DNA of 64,000 bases from Isochrysis galbana (lineage: Eukaryota; Haptophyta; Isochrysidales; Isochrysidaceae), in NCBI GenBank assembly GCA_018136815.1, contig CM030938.1, positions 2,563,915 to 2,627,914 of the forward strand. Direction: 5' to 3'. The notes under the pieces are model-generated. The model was not told where the DNA came from and did not search any database. It was given only the letters and a program-made list of their open reading frames with translations. Below are positions 1-8,975 of this stretch, piece after piece (position 1 is the stretch's first letter; every line of letters starts with the position of its first letter). Position numbers and translations under genes: made by a program.

Positions 1-1345
1 GCGGGGCTCCCGAAGGAGCACGTACAGATATTGCATGGAGACCGCCTTGTCACTGATTCCGCTGCGCGCCCCTCTGCACTGGAGATTGGGGCCACTCATT
101 CGCGATGTGCGCATCGCAAGCCGTATCACGTGGTGCTGACTGCCGCCTCCGGGACGTATCAAGAATGGCAAACTCGCATCGCCTACTATCACTACCGCAA
201 GTTGAAGGTGCGTCCCCACCCCTGATTGGAGCGCGCTGTGCCACTCGCGGCGGTCGGCACGCTTCGTCTCCTCTCGTCCACGCATGACACCTCCGTGAAT
301 GTGCAGGAGAGAGCTCCATGCTCAGATCTGGGCGGCTTCACGCGGCTGCTCTCTACACCGGGGGGCTTACCTGATGGGCTCACAGACGAGATACCGACAA
401 TCATCACCAAGCAGCTTGGCTCAGGCCAATGTGACACCTGTGACCACGGATTTGTGGTGAATCGGCGTGCAGTCCTTTATCTCCACCAATTCTTGACGCC
501 CCATGCAAGTAGTACTTTGGGACGCTCGCGCGGACTAAAATTCCTGCTTATTGCCGCACTCATTGCAGGTGATGAATCGGCCGTGGTCTCTCAAGCAGCT
601 GGCAGCGTCTCCAGAGTGGACTTCGCGCATCACGGAAGAGTACATTTTCGTGATGGAGACAGATCATTTGTTGCTCAAGCCGCCGCCTAACACAGCCACC
701 CCTACCTCGCCTGTGGCGTTCGGCTTCTACTACATGACGTATAAGTATGACCCTCCAAAGTTGCGCCCAGTGGTCAAGCGCTGGTTCGATCCCGACAATG
801 TTGACCCCGTCGGGCCTTCCCCGCTGATCATCCACAAAGCTCAACTGGCATCACTCCTCGATCCGTTCTGGCAGCTCAGTCTGGAGCTGAAACGTGATAA
901 GGAGGCGAACGTTGCTTTTGGGTGGGTACTCGAAATGTGGGCTTGGGCGCTGGCTGCGGCACGAGCAGGTGTAAAGCATCAGGTACGTCCCTCCCGTGAT
1001 CGCATGCTGCGCATCCTTCTCTCAATTGCTGAGGCGCTGAGATCACGCGTCAATGAGCTGGTCGCGGTCCTCCGCTTGGTTTAGGTCCTCAAAACATTCC
1101 AGGCGGAGCCAGGCGGCGTAGGGATCAATGAGCTGAACCTTTACTACATTTATCACTACACATTCGACCTTGACGTCGCCGGCTGGAAATGGTCAAAGCG
1201 AGTCTTTATGGGCTCGTATCCGCCGAAACTCAGCGACCCGCCTCAAAGAGGGCCGCGTCAATCGATCCGCACCTTTGTCTCCATGGTGAACGAGGCCATC
1301 GACTCATTCGGGAACACGTGGAGGCCCGGACCGAAGCCAAGATGA
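1..1345 (+). CDS. Hydroxyproline O-arabinosyltransferase-like protein (HPAT family), 5' partial
   Basis: Four exons join in phase: 1-207, 307-456, 569-982 and 1085-1345, with GT-AG introns of 99, 112 and 102 nt. All exons are phase 0, and the reading frame runs off the window start. The protein resembles plant and algal HPAT/SERGT proteins, Golgi enzymes that add arabinose (or galactose) to hydroxyproline or serine of secreted glycoproteins. Supporting motifs in family order are YHVVLTA, then GGFTRLL, DEIPT, VMNRPW (formed across the second splice), ETDHLLLKPPPN, DNVDPVGPSPLII, KEANVAFGWVLEMWAWALA and a C-terminal FVSMVNEA. The ETDH segment corresponds to the metal/nucleotide-sugar binding motif of the family. 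The N-terminal membrane anchor expected for a Golgi enzyme lies outside the window. Acceptor substrate cannot be decided from sequence. Family assignment is firm; exon borders are inferred from reading frame and homology. Confidence 0.88.
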
Positions 1346-2028
1346 GGATGAGCACACGGTGAGACCTGAATGGACACCAAATGATTTTGGTATTGTAAGG
1401 ACGGATGTCACAGCTCAATCTCTTCCACTGTTTCATCGCGGGCGAATCAGATCCCTATGAGGCCACCGCCGCCACACCATGTCCCTGAGGCTACGGGATA
1501 GGAGAGCTCAAAGACTTCGAAAATTTGCAAATCTTTACCACCCATTTTGTGCCATGCGGCGGCTGCGTCCGTGGTGTGCTACATCCTTGCCCTCCGGGTC
1601 GAGTAAACCCCACCTCTATCGCCTCTCCCAACGGAAGGTGCACGAACGCGAAGGCTACCAATAGACCCGCCAAAGGCCTAGGGCGGTCAAACAGGGGCTT
1701 CTTAACTATGAATAAGGGTGCTTGGGCTGCATTTTTTGACCGTGGCGTGATGCCCAATAAAAAACTTCCAGGGGAGCCTCCTGCATCTTCGCCGAGAAAT
1801 GGTGCGATTAGCAAATAAGTTTATACTTGGTTGACCATTGGGGGGGGCACGAGCCCCCCCCCTCTCCACTCCTCCCCCGCCATGGGGGAGGAAAGAAGGT
1901 GCAACTCGAGGTTCCCTTTTTTTGTCCACCCCCCCGTCTATTTAGGTATACAATTTGTATTGATCTCTAACTTAGCCCCTAGCTTGGACGTAGACCCACG
2001 GCCGCTCCACTCGCGGGGCACCCTAGAG
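1346..2028. other. Intergenic; no gene recognised
   Basis: Short open frames occur on both strands but none carries a recognisable motif. Positions 1840-1895 hold a G/C-tract segment (gggggcacgagcccccc, then a gggggagga block) that recurs near 52553-52608, so this part is dispersed repeat. Confidence 0.5.
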
Positions 2029-2723
2029 CACTCCAACTTGGACGATCGTCCCGCCCTTGTTGAAGAATGCAACCCTCTTCCGCCTTCACCTTATTCCATC
2101 ATCCGCCCCTTCCGCCTTCTCGCTTGGACAGAATGAGCGGCACTTTTTTTCTAAGACGTATAACAGAATGACTCCTCACGAAAATGTCTGCGTAAATGTC
2201 TATGTCTATTTGTCAGTTTGCTTCTCTAAGTTATGTTTAATCGCAATAGAATTAATTAAAGACAACCTACTTCAAGCAAAGAATGAACACATCAATGAAA
2301 CAATTGTTCAAATTGAACATATTAAGACTTGCATCATCAACATATACTAAACATCATTTGAATAAGGTGCAGTCCATAAAAGTACCCGAGTGAGCACTGA
2401 CGTTCAGGAAAATATTTTCTAAGACATATACTACTCCCGAAGAAGCCTCAATGTATTTGTCAGTTTGCATCAGTAAGCTAGGTAACATCATGCAAAGATT
2501 CATTATAAAAAGAAGATAACTTCACCGATGCAGATTCTATAGCTTTTGAAAATAATCTAATTCTTAGGATTCAAAAATTAAGAAATCTTGCAGAAAGAGT
2601 AGCATCACTGAAAGATGACGATTGGAGAGATTAGTTGAGTATAGACTAATTTGAGAAGGTGACTTTCCTTGCAGTGCCACTCCAACTTGGACGATCGTCC
2701 CGCCCTTGTTGAAGAATGCAACC
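2029..2723. repeat. 46-bp perfect direct repeats bracketing an AT-rich insert
   Basis: Positions 2029-2074 and 2678-2723 are identical over 46 bp (cactccaacttggacgatcg followed by 26 more bases). The 603 bp between them is much richer in A+T than its surroundings and contains two diverged copies of the same small ORF. The arrangement suggests either insertion by recombination at the repeat or a long duplication made on insertion. No terminal inverted repeat was seen inside the repeats. Confidence 0.7.
2168..2350 (+). CDS. Small AT-rich ORF of the C-[IF]-S-K-L family
   Basis: This is a 60-aa open frame from ATG, starting MTPHEN. Its middle part, YLSVCFSKLCLIAIELI, resembles YLSVCISKLGNIMQRFI encoded just downstream (about 2446-2505, with no clear start) and NLALCISKLSLIIERLI in the minus-strand ORF at 56018-56266, which also begins MTPHDE. 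The three copies share spacing as well as residues, so a real though decayed family is likely. Base composition is unlike the GC-rich host genes. No known function is recognised; a viral or plasmid-like origin is possible but not shown. Confidence 0.35.
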   Translation: MTPHENVCVNVYVYLSVCFSKLCLIAIELIKDNLLQAKNEHINETIVQIEHIKTCIINIY

Positions 2724-2790
2724 ATGCCCACTGCCCTTGTTGAAGAATGCAACCATGCCCGCTGCCCGAGTTGAAGAATGCAACCACGTG
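2702..2790 (+). repeat. 31-bp tandem repeat, three copies
   Basis: Units starting at 2702, 2733 and 2764 share the core ttgaagaatgcaacc. The first unit overlaps the right-hand 46-bp direct repeat, so the array appears to have grown from the end of that repeat. Confidence 0.75.
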
Positions 2791-2902
2791 GGGAAAGGGG
2801 GAGGGGGTTGCTAGGGGTTAATTAAGGTTGGATGGAAGGGAGGTTCACAAGCACACTGCCTCACGCCGCACGTGTAGCGGAGATTTTTAAGAAGGTTTTT
2901 TT
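2790..2902 (+). mobile_element. 3' end of an ORF1-type retroelement (type B)
   Basis: This stretch matches 32533-32647, the 3' end of the complete element at 31616-32647. Shared parts are the gggggagggggttgctaggg block, the gcctcacgccgcac block, and a closing ttttaagaagg-type segment followed by a run of T. It is a 5'-truncated insertion. Confidence 0.65.
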
Positions 2903-3179
2903 ATTATTATGGATAAGGTGCTGTCCATAAATAAGATGACCTCGCCTTTTCGCCGCCACTCACGCACGCCCGCGCCCGCACCCTCTCCCCAATACCAATA
3001 CTGCGATACTGCGAGGCGACCCCATGCGCTTCAGGACCTTGCGCCATATACCTCTTCGCGGCACTGGCGTTGAGGTAAATGTTTTCTTGGGCATATACTA
3101 AAATGCCTACTTGTTGCGTTGCGGGGAGCGCCCGAGCGCTCTCCATGCCCTGCGACACGTTCTATTCTTAGAACGTGTA

Positions 3180-3321
3180 ACGTGTGTCGGAGCGAAGCTC
3201 GTTTCCTCTTTGGAAACGAGTCGCGAGGGCGCACCGGCGGCTAGCGCGGCGCACGGTTCATCCGGGGAGCCCGGAACAGGCTCATCGGGAGAACGGCTCC
3301 CCGCCAGCTCAATGGGGCGAG
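3180..3321 (+). repeat. Repeat with a 9-bp-stem hairpin
   Basis: About 50 bp from 3186 recurs at about 35914-35965. It contains ctcgtttcc-tcttt-ggaaacgag, a perfect 9-bp stem. It lies immediately outside the left target-site duplication of the retroelement at 3341-4990. Confidence 0.6.
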
Positions 3322-3340
3322 GGATATAAATCAAACAAAA

Positions 3341-4990
3341 AAAAACATCTGAAGATTCTGGGCTACACACCTACTACTGACTGGGACTGGTCTCCCTTCT
3401 CTACTTGCATCGCCCTTACTTCCCTCCCTCCACCTCTTCCCCTGCCCCCCTTCTTTCCTTTTTCTTCGGTTTCCGGGGTCCGGCCTTGGTGCGCTACCTA
3501 AGGCCTGGTTCGGAGTGCGGGGGCCGGGCAGGCCTGCTGTGTCTTCTCTCTTGGCGTTCGCGTCTGCCTTCGCTCGCGCCTGTTGTGACAGTGGCGCCGG
3601 GTCGGCTGCGTCTCTGGTGTTGACCTTGTTCTACGTTTTGTTGGCTTATTCGTCTTTGTTTTGTTGCTCCTTGGTTTCCTCGACAGCGTGTGCTATCCTC
3701 AGCTTTGTGGCTAGATTTACTAGTTCCTTGCTGGGTTTGAGCCCGCCGTTGTCGTTCATACTGAAAACGGGCCTCAAGTCGCTTATGTCTATCCGTTTTT
3801 TGGGTTGTCTACCCATGCCCGCTTGGGCGGTTCTTGCCGCGTCGGTCTCGTTTGCGAAGTGAGGCGTCTTTGAACGCGCTCGCCAGTGCCTTGTTGGAGG
3901 CCCGCGGGATCTCTTTGAATTTCTCGTCGAGAGTTTGATACTTGACCGCGATCGGGCAGGGGATACCTGCCTTGCGAAAGTCCGCCACGTCCTTGAATTC
4001 TTCGCGGAATTGATTGGCGCAGTCCGCCGTGACGAGAATCTCCCAAGGGCCGGAGGCGCTCTTAGACAAGAATTCGGGCTCGAGGTCTACGCCCTCCAAC
4101 TTGTTGAGGTGTGCGACGATCGCGCCTAGGACCTCTTCGTCCTTGGCCTTATGTCCCTTCTCGTACGCCGTGAAGGTGATTATGATCTTGTGGGAGTCTG
4201 GAAATTCGGCTTCCTCCTCGGGCTCTGGCTCTAGGTCTTCGTCGAGTAGGGCCACCTGTGTGACCGGGGCGGGGGGCGGGGTTAGCCTCGCGTACGTTCT
4301 CGTATCCCTAGCGTCCATATGGCCCAATGTTGCCATTGTGTGGTCGCCCCCTTCCGAGGGATATGTGTGGCTTGTGCTTTGTGGTGGCCCTCTCTCAAGG
4401 TGGTGGTTGTTGTGGTAGGCCTCCTGGGCCTGTGCCGCTTGCGTCAATCGCGCGCCTGGGGCGCGCTCGTCTGCTTGGCCTTCGGCTTCGGCGGCGCTGG
4501 AGAGTACCCCTCTTGTGTTGCCTCTCCTTTTGCTCTTGTGCCCCTTGCTGGGGGACCTAGTCTGCTCTTTGTCCAACTCCTTGTTTTGATGCGGCATTCC
4601 CCCATGGGGGTTCTGCTGTAGATGGTGCCGGGCCGGCCCCTCGCGCCGGAGCGCGAGGGTGGTACTGCGGCTGTGTAGGGTCCCGGCCCGGAGGCCTTCC
4701 CTTTGGAAGCGTCCCACTGGTGTGGGGTGGCTGGTGTGGCTGTGTGTTGTGTAGGGGGTGTGCTGCATGATGGCTGCTGCCAGCATGGCGGCCTTGTTCG
4801 TGGCGTTCGCGGTGGTTCGCGGGCGTGGCAGGCTGGCTCCTGTGCCCACCTGGCTGGGAGGGTCGTCCTGACGCGGTCGCTTCGGCGACAGCGGCGTGTC
4901 ACTCAAGCCTTCGTCCATCTCGGCGAGGGCAGCGGCAGCGAGGGAGGGCGGCGGCGCGCGCTCCATGACCCTATCAGTTTACTGATAGTT
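3341..4990 (-). mobile_element. Complete ORF1-only non-LTR retroelement with 19-bp target-site duplication
   Basis: Both sides carry the same 19-bp sequence ggatataaatcaaacaaaa, at 3322-3340 and 4991-5009, a target-site duplication typical of target-primed insertion. Read on the minus strand, the element begins with a small hairpin (ctatcag-taaa-ctgatag), reaches the ORF1 ATG after 24 nt, and ends in a 3' segment closing with gaatcttcagatg plus a run of T. No reverse transcriptase lies between ORF1 and the 3' end, so this 1650-bp copy must have been mobilised in trans by a full-length relative. A LINE reverse transcriptase fragment with the same 3' end lies at 42285-43040. Confidence 0.85.
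3809..4966 (-). CDS. ORF1-like protein of a non-LTR retroelement (type A)
   Basis: This is an intact 385-aa frame starting MERAPP, 24 nt from the element's 5' end. Residues 1-225 are Pro/Arg/His/Gln-rich and look disordered and basic. An acidic stretch (DLEPEPEEEAEFPD) follows at about residue 250. A compact segment at about 258-345 begins HKIIITFTAYEKGHKAKDEE and could be an RRM-like or other alpha/beta fold. The tail is very basic (RKRDRRGKNR), as expected for RNA binding. LINE ORF1 proteins bind element RNA in a ribonucleoprotein particle; that role is inferred here from position and charge. The MxRAP start recurs in the elements at 31643 and 60702. Confidence 0.7.
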   Translation of the reverse strand: MERAPPPSLAAAALAEMDEGLSDTPLSPKRPRQDDPPSQVGTGASLPRPRTTANATNKAAMLAAAIMQHTPYTTHSHTSHPTPVGRFQREGLRAGTLHSRSTTLALRREGPARHHLQQNPHGGMPHQNKELDKEQTRSPSKGHKSKRRGNTRGVLSSAAEAEGQADERAPGARLTQAAQAQEAYHNNHHLERGPPQSTSHTYPSEGGDHTMATLGHMDARDTRTYARLTPPPAPVTQVALLDEDLEPEPEEEAEFPDSHKIIITFTAYEKGHKAKDEEVLGAIVAHLNKLEGVDLEPEFLSKSASGPWEILVTADCANQFREEFKDVADFRKAGIPCPIAVKYQTLDEKFKEIPRASNKALASAFKDASLRKRDRRGKNRPSGHG

Positions 4991-5009
4991 GGATATAAAT
5001 CAAACAAAA

Positions 5010-5389
5010 GACTCGAATACCCGCTGGCCGAGGAATACGCAATAGAAGGAAACACGCCGCTCGATAAAACGGGAGTGGTACATTTGACGAGAGCCCTACA
5101 AAAGACGAGCAACAAGCGACAGCGCCCGGAATCTCCAGATTTTTGTTTTCAGGTTCCTCATTCATCGGTGGAAGTGCGGCGGTCAGCTGCTCAACGCTCA
5201 ACTCTCAACTTTGGATTCAGGCCAAGGAGGCCGCGTCATTACGTATCGCGGAGGCAGTCGCCGAGGACCGAGGATGCAGGAGAAAGGATGACGAAGAGGG
5301 TGAAGCGCTGCACTGGTGTTTAAGTGTGGCTTTAAAAATGTATGTAAGTAATGTTAAATATGTGATGTTAAAACTAAATGATTTTATTA
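5010..5389. other. Intergenic; no gene recognised
   Basis: Open frames here, including the plus-strand one continuing to 5323, have no recognisable motif. The last part becomes AT-rich as it enters the transposon terminus at 5390-5475. Confidence 0.4.
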
Positions 5390-5475
5390 TGGCAAGCTAA
5401 CTATTATAAATTAACCATGGACATTTGATCGCTCAACCAACAGAGTCTATCTGATATTCGACGGAACGCGACCTT
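5390..5475 (-). mobile_element. Terminus of a TIR transposon (family ending aggtcgcgttccgtcgaa)
   Basis: Read on the minus strand from 5475 it gives aggtcgcgttccgtcgaa, then a subterminal stretch ending in gagcgatcaaatgtccatgg and an AT-rich part. The same arrangement occurs at 28534 (-), 30452 (+), 53329 (+) and 60666 (-). The bases at its outer edge supply the stop codon of the adjoining ankyrin gene. Confidence 0.6.
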
Positions 5476-6934
5476 AGACAAGAGGGACGTGTTGCACCTC
5501 CAAGCAGCAAGCAAGGATACGCCGGAGCATCACGGGGGCTCCGCAAAAGCCTGGCCCCGTGTGCTCAGGGTCAAAGGCACCTGCCGAGTGAAGCTCAAGA
5601 TACTGCTGCACAAACATACGCTCAGCCTCCGCGCGCAACACGTCTGCGCCGATGCACTCATTCACGAAAAGCGACATCACAAGGTTTTCCGGACTAAGCT
5701 GCCCCGCAAGTGACAACTCAGCCAGACGGCGGAGTGATGGCACTCGCGCACCTCCTGTTCTATAACTGCCCCTTCCGGCCGAAGAGGTCGCCGAGTTGAG
5801 GTCCATCGGCCCCATCCCATCTACGTCTCTAGCGGTGTGGTGCCACCGAAGCGGGTGAGGAGTCACCGCAAAGGGATGGTAGTCAGCACCACGTAAGTGC
5901 AGCAAGTTAGCACCCAACCCCATGGCGCGCAATTCGCGCACGCCAACGAAGGCGCCGGCTTCCACGAGAAGCGCGATTGTCTCAATCAAATTGATTAAGC
6001 TCTCTTGGCAGGATGCTGAGGTATCACTTCCAGACCGGTCATGGGCAGCGTTGCTCGGCTGCGGGGCGACGAGACTCCAAACCCCGCAAAGATTCGCCCG
6101 GCGGGCTGCAAAGCCAGCAAGAGCGACAGAAATGCACCCGTGACCTTGCCCGGTGCGTGCGCACGCGCTCGCTTTGGCATGGAGCAACAACTGCACTGTC
6201 TCAGGGGCAGCTCGTCTGCTCGCGGAGAGAATAGGCCGCTCGAGGGATTTTGTGACAGAATGCACATCCGCACCATTTGAGAGGAGCAGTGTGACGCACT
6301 CACAGCCTCGCTGGAAGTCCTCGCAGCCGGCGGCGCAGTGCAGCGGGGTGCGCAGCTCCTTATCTCGTGCGGAGATGAGTTGTGGCGCACGAGTAAGAAC
6401 CAGCTCGGAGCAGCTGACGCAGCCTGCGGCGCAGCAAAGGTGCAGTGGGCCCTGGCCATCAACCTTGCGTCGCACTTTGTCCAAACGCGAGCCTGCCTTT
6501 ACCAGCATGGCCACGGCCTCGCAGTCCGTCTCGCGTGTGTGCTCACAGCACAGCAGCACCGGCGTCGCGCCGCTGCGAGCGCGCATGGCAAGCAGTTTGG
6601 GCGCCCTGTGCACCAGCAGCTGCAGCGTGCGCAGCGCGCCCGCCTCACAAACGGCGTGAAGTAGCGTCTTCTTGTCGCCGACTCCGTGCTCTGTCCCGTT
6701 GCGGCAGCGGGAGCCGGGCAGCGGGCAGCGGAGCAGCGGCTGTGCATCAGCTCGCGCCAGGAGCCAGACCACTGACTGCACGTCGTCCTGGAGCGCGGCG
6801 GCGAGCAGCGGGTGGCACGCTGGCTGACGAGCGAGACTCGTCTCCTCATCTGGGTGCCCGCCCGACGACGACGCGCCCAGTGACGGCGCAGCGACGGCCG
6901 CATAGTGCCGAGGCGATCTCTGCTCGTGCACCAT
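5474..6934 (-). CDS. Ankyrin-repeat protein, 486 aa, intronless
   Basis: A single frame starts at ATG 6934. The N-terminal 40 residues are low complexity. Ankyrin units run from about residue 40 to 260, recognised by KTLLHAVCEAGALRTLQLLV, SGATPVLLCC, GQGPLHLCCAAGCVSCSELV, LRTPLHCAAGCEDF, VTLLLSNGADVHS and ETVQLLLHAKAS. Ankyrin repeats bind partner proteins, and the partner cannot be told. The remaining C-terminal half is helical, with LRRLAELSLAGQLSPENLV near residue 410, a spacing reminiscent of a SOCS-box-like tail in ankyrin adaptors, but this is a weak likeness. The stop codon is created by the end of a TIR transposon, so the present C-terminus may be shorter than the original. Confidence 0.8.
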   Translation of the reverse strand: MVHEQRSPRHYAAVAAPSLGASSSGGHPDEETSLARQPACHPLLAAALQDDVQSVVWLLARADAQPLLRCPLPGSRCRNGTEHGVGDKKTLLHAVCEAGALRTLQLLVHRAPKLLAMRARSGATPVLLCCEHTRETDCEAVAMLVKAGSRLDKVRRKVDGQGPLHLCCAAGCVSCSELVLTRAPQLISARDKELRTPLHCAAGCEDFQRGCECVTLLLSNGADVHSVTKSLERPILSASRRAAPETVQLLLHAKASACARTGQGHGCISVALAGFAARRANLCGVWSLVAPQPSNAAHDRSGSDTSASCQESLINLIETIALLVEAGAFVGVRELRAMGLGANLLHLRGADYHPFAVTPHPLRWHHTARDVDGMGPMDLNSATSSAGRGSYRTGGARVPSLRRLAELSLAGQLSPENLVMSLFVNECIGADVLRAEAERMFVQQYLELHSAGAFDPEHTGPGFCGAPVMLRRILACCLEVQHVPLV

Positions 6935-7019
6935 CGTAGCCCGGTCACACGCAATGAGGTGCGGTAGGGCACCATCTACATTCTAGGTAGGGTATTGTGT
7001 AGACTTAAGTGAGTTCTTT

Positions 7020-7110
7020 TATATATGTTACCCCCCAGGAGCCAACGCCCCCCAGGAGCTCTCGGGGGCCCCCAGGAGCTATCGGGGGGAAATTTTAGAG
7101 GGTTTTTGCA
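7020..7110. repeat. Dispersed repeat with ccccccaggagc blocks
   Basis: Three successive ccccaggagct-type blocks recur inverted at about 56880-56990 (ctcctggggggcgttggctc and neighbours). Adjacent short sequence (gttacccccc / ggggggtaac) is shared as well. Confidence 0.6.
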
Positions 7111-7266
7111 GCGACTCCACGGGGACTCAAGAGTGGCCGAGTCAACAGGCTTGATTCCCCGTTGAGTCGCTGTTGGGTCGCTCTTGCAAAAGACCAAATC
7201 AGACGGCGGAGACCCAACAGAGGGCTCCTCAACCAATCTCGCGCCGCCAGAGCGCGCTGGCCAGCG

Positions 7267-7521
7267 ATGCCCACCCAGCCCTTCACGGCGCGAGAGCTGG
7301 AGGACTGCAGACTGGCCATGTTTCTGGCGCTGGAGGAGCGGAGAGGCAGGGCGCGCAAGAGGGCTCGCGACGGGCCGGACGCCGCCACAGATGACTTCTG
7401 GGAACTCGCCTTTATGGCGGTGGCAGCGGAGGTGCTCATGCGGACGACGCGGCGAAGGGCGTCGGTGAACTCCCCCATGATGCGTCGGAATAAACTTCAA
7501 TGTCCGGACGGTTGCCGTTGA
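7267..7521 (+). CDS. Unrecognised short ORF abutting Copia remnant
   Basis: This open frame starts MPTQPFTARELEDCRLAM, followed by basic RRGRARKRAR. Composition looks protein-like, but its 3' part runs into the truncated Copia sequence at 7490, so the natural end is lost. It could be the N-terminal part of a transposase or an unrelated gene. The opposite strand is also open here, which weakens the call. Confidence 0.2.
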   Translation: MPTQPFTARELEDCRLAMFLALEERRGRARKRARDGPDAATDDFWELAFMAVAAEVLMRTTRRRASVNSPMMRRNKLQCPDGCR

Positions 7522-8116
7522 ATTTAATCCCCAGATGCCTAGTGTTGTGAAGGTAGGCTAGCGCGCCGAGGGCGGCGGAATGATTCGACGGACTGGGATC
7601 ATGCATAAATTGACAAAGGAAGCTCGAGACGAATGAGATGTCAGGCCTCGTGCAATTAGCAACCCAAAGTATGCATCCCATGAGGGATAAGAATGGCTTA
7701 TCGCGCATGGCAGCTCGTTCCTCATCGTTGTTAGCGCCGTTCATCTTCATAAATCCCTCAACATCGGAGGAGCGAACGGGAACCGAGTAGGGTTGAGAAG
7801 ACGTTGATAGAAATTTCTACGATGCGGTTTGGATATAGTTGTCTTGATTGATGGTCATTGTTTTGTTGTCGTAGTCCCTGGTGAGGCTCATGCCGCAGAA
7901 GAGCGATGGCGGCTTAGGGGCGCTACAAGCAAAACGAGCGGTGTATTGTTGGATGAAGGAGTCGAGTTGGGTTCCGCCGCTTTTGGTTCGAGGATACCCG
8001 ATGAGCAGATTGTCGACGTAGAGTCCGATCTTAATTAGAATGCCATCGAGGGTACGCTTGAAGATATTGGGCTCGGCTGGACAGCGAATGAATCCTTCGG
8101 CCCACATCGCCGTCAT
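7436..8116 (-). mobile_element. Ty1/Copia reverse transcriptase-RNase H remnant
   Basis: On the minus strand the reading frame gives PNIFKRTLDGILIKIGLYVD followed by NLLIG (the YVDD position reads YVDN), then FCGMSLTRDYDNKTMTINQ and, after one in-frame TAG at 7817-7819, CTRPDISFVSSFLCQF, LGALAYLHNTRHLGI and YSDASWG. These are the Copia polymerase palm, connection and start of RNase H. Both ends are cut off and no LTR is attached. The in-frame stop and YVDN make it inactive. Confidence 0.85.
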
Positions 8117-8206
8117 TCCGTCCCACCCCGACCCGTCTCTCCTCGAAGCGGACGCGCTCCTCGACGTCTACCTCGACGAGTGTTCCCCGCCCGGCACCAA
8201 ATGAAG

Positions 8207-8880
8207 GCAAACGACCTTGGCCAGCGAGGCGAGCGTGGGAGAGGCAGGGGGGGCCAGGGGCTGAGCCCGAGCCTCCACTGCCCCCTAAGCTGCCCTTGCT
8301 GGCCCTCTGGGAGCCCCCAAAGGACCTCTGAGAGCAGGCCATGGCGCGCCGCATGGCGACGCCCCGCAGGGAGAGAGACTGAGGAGAATGGAGAGAGGGA
8401 GAGGGGGGGATTTGCACACACCCCGATGGAGTGCGGTGAGAAACATGAAACAGGCCCCGTTTGCGTCAGCAAACGGGTAGGGGACGGCTGGCGATAGGAG
8501 GGAGAGAGAAGGGAGTGACTCAAGGTCGAGGAGAGTACCCTGAGGGTGGCGCAGGTTACTCGAGTCGCAGTCATTTATTTCTCGAGGATTGCTCACGGCG
8601 CGAGCTGGTAAGGGTCGTTCTTCTTTGGTGACGAGAGTCTCCCCCCCCCCCCCCGGTGCTTTTTCCCGGAGAGTCGTCCGACGTAGGTCGGTCCGCCTCA
8701 ATGGGGTTTCCCTCATTTTAACTTGTGGGGAGTTAGAATGGGAGCCGGGGGCCTGCGATTGGGGAGATTTGAAGGGGTGCATAGGTGTATGTGTCTGTGG
8801 CATCAGCACGCCTCAAGGAGTACGGGCAGGTGCACTGAGGGCTGTCGTGTTAGTGCCGGGCTAGTGAGAGTAGTGGTACT
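8207..8880 (+). repeat. Dispersed repeat (copy 1 of a family also at 17549 and 24462)
   Basis: Positions 8207-8707 match 17549-18022 closely. Shared marks are cagcgaggcgagcgtgggag, the hairpin cccgtttgc-gtca-gcaaacggg, and cagtcatttatttctcgagg ahead of a C-tract and gacgtaggtcggtccgcc. Positions 8550-8880 also match 24550-24900 in inverted orientation. It has no coding capacity and could be an LTR or the end of a large transposon. Confidence 0.7.
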
Positions 8881-8975
8881 AATGCTCAGTTAGATTATTA
8901 TCAAAGCAGATTACTCTCTTCCGGTTGCTATCCATTGCGACAACTCAGCAACAACCGCCTCGATAAAGAATCCTC

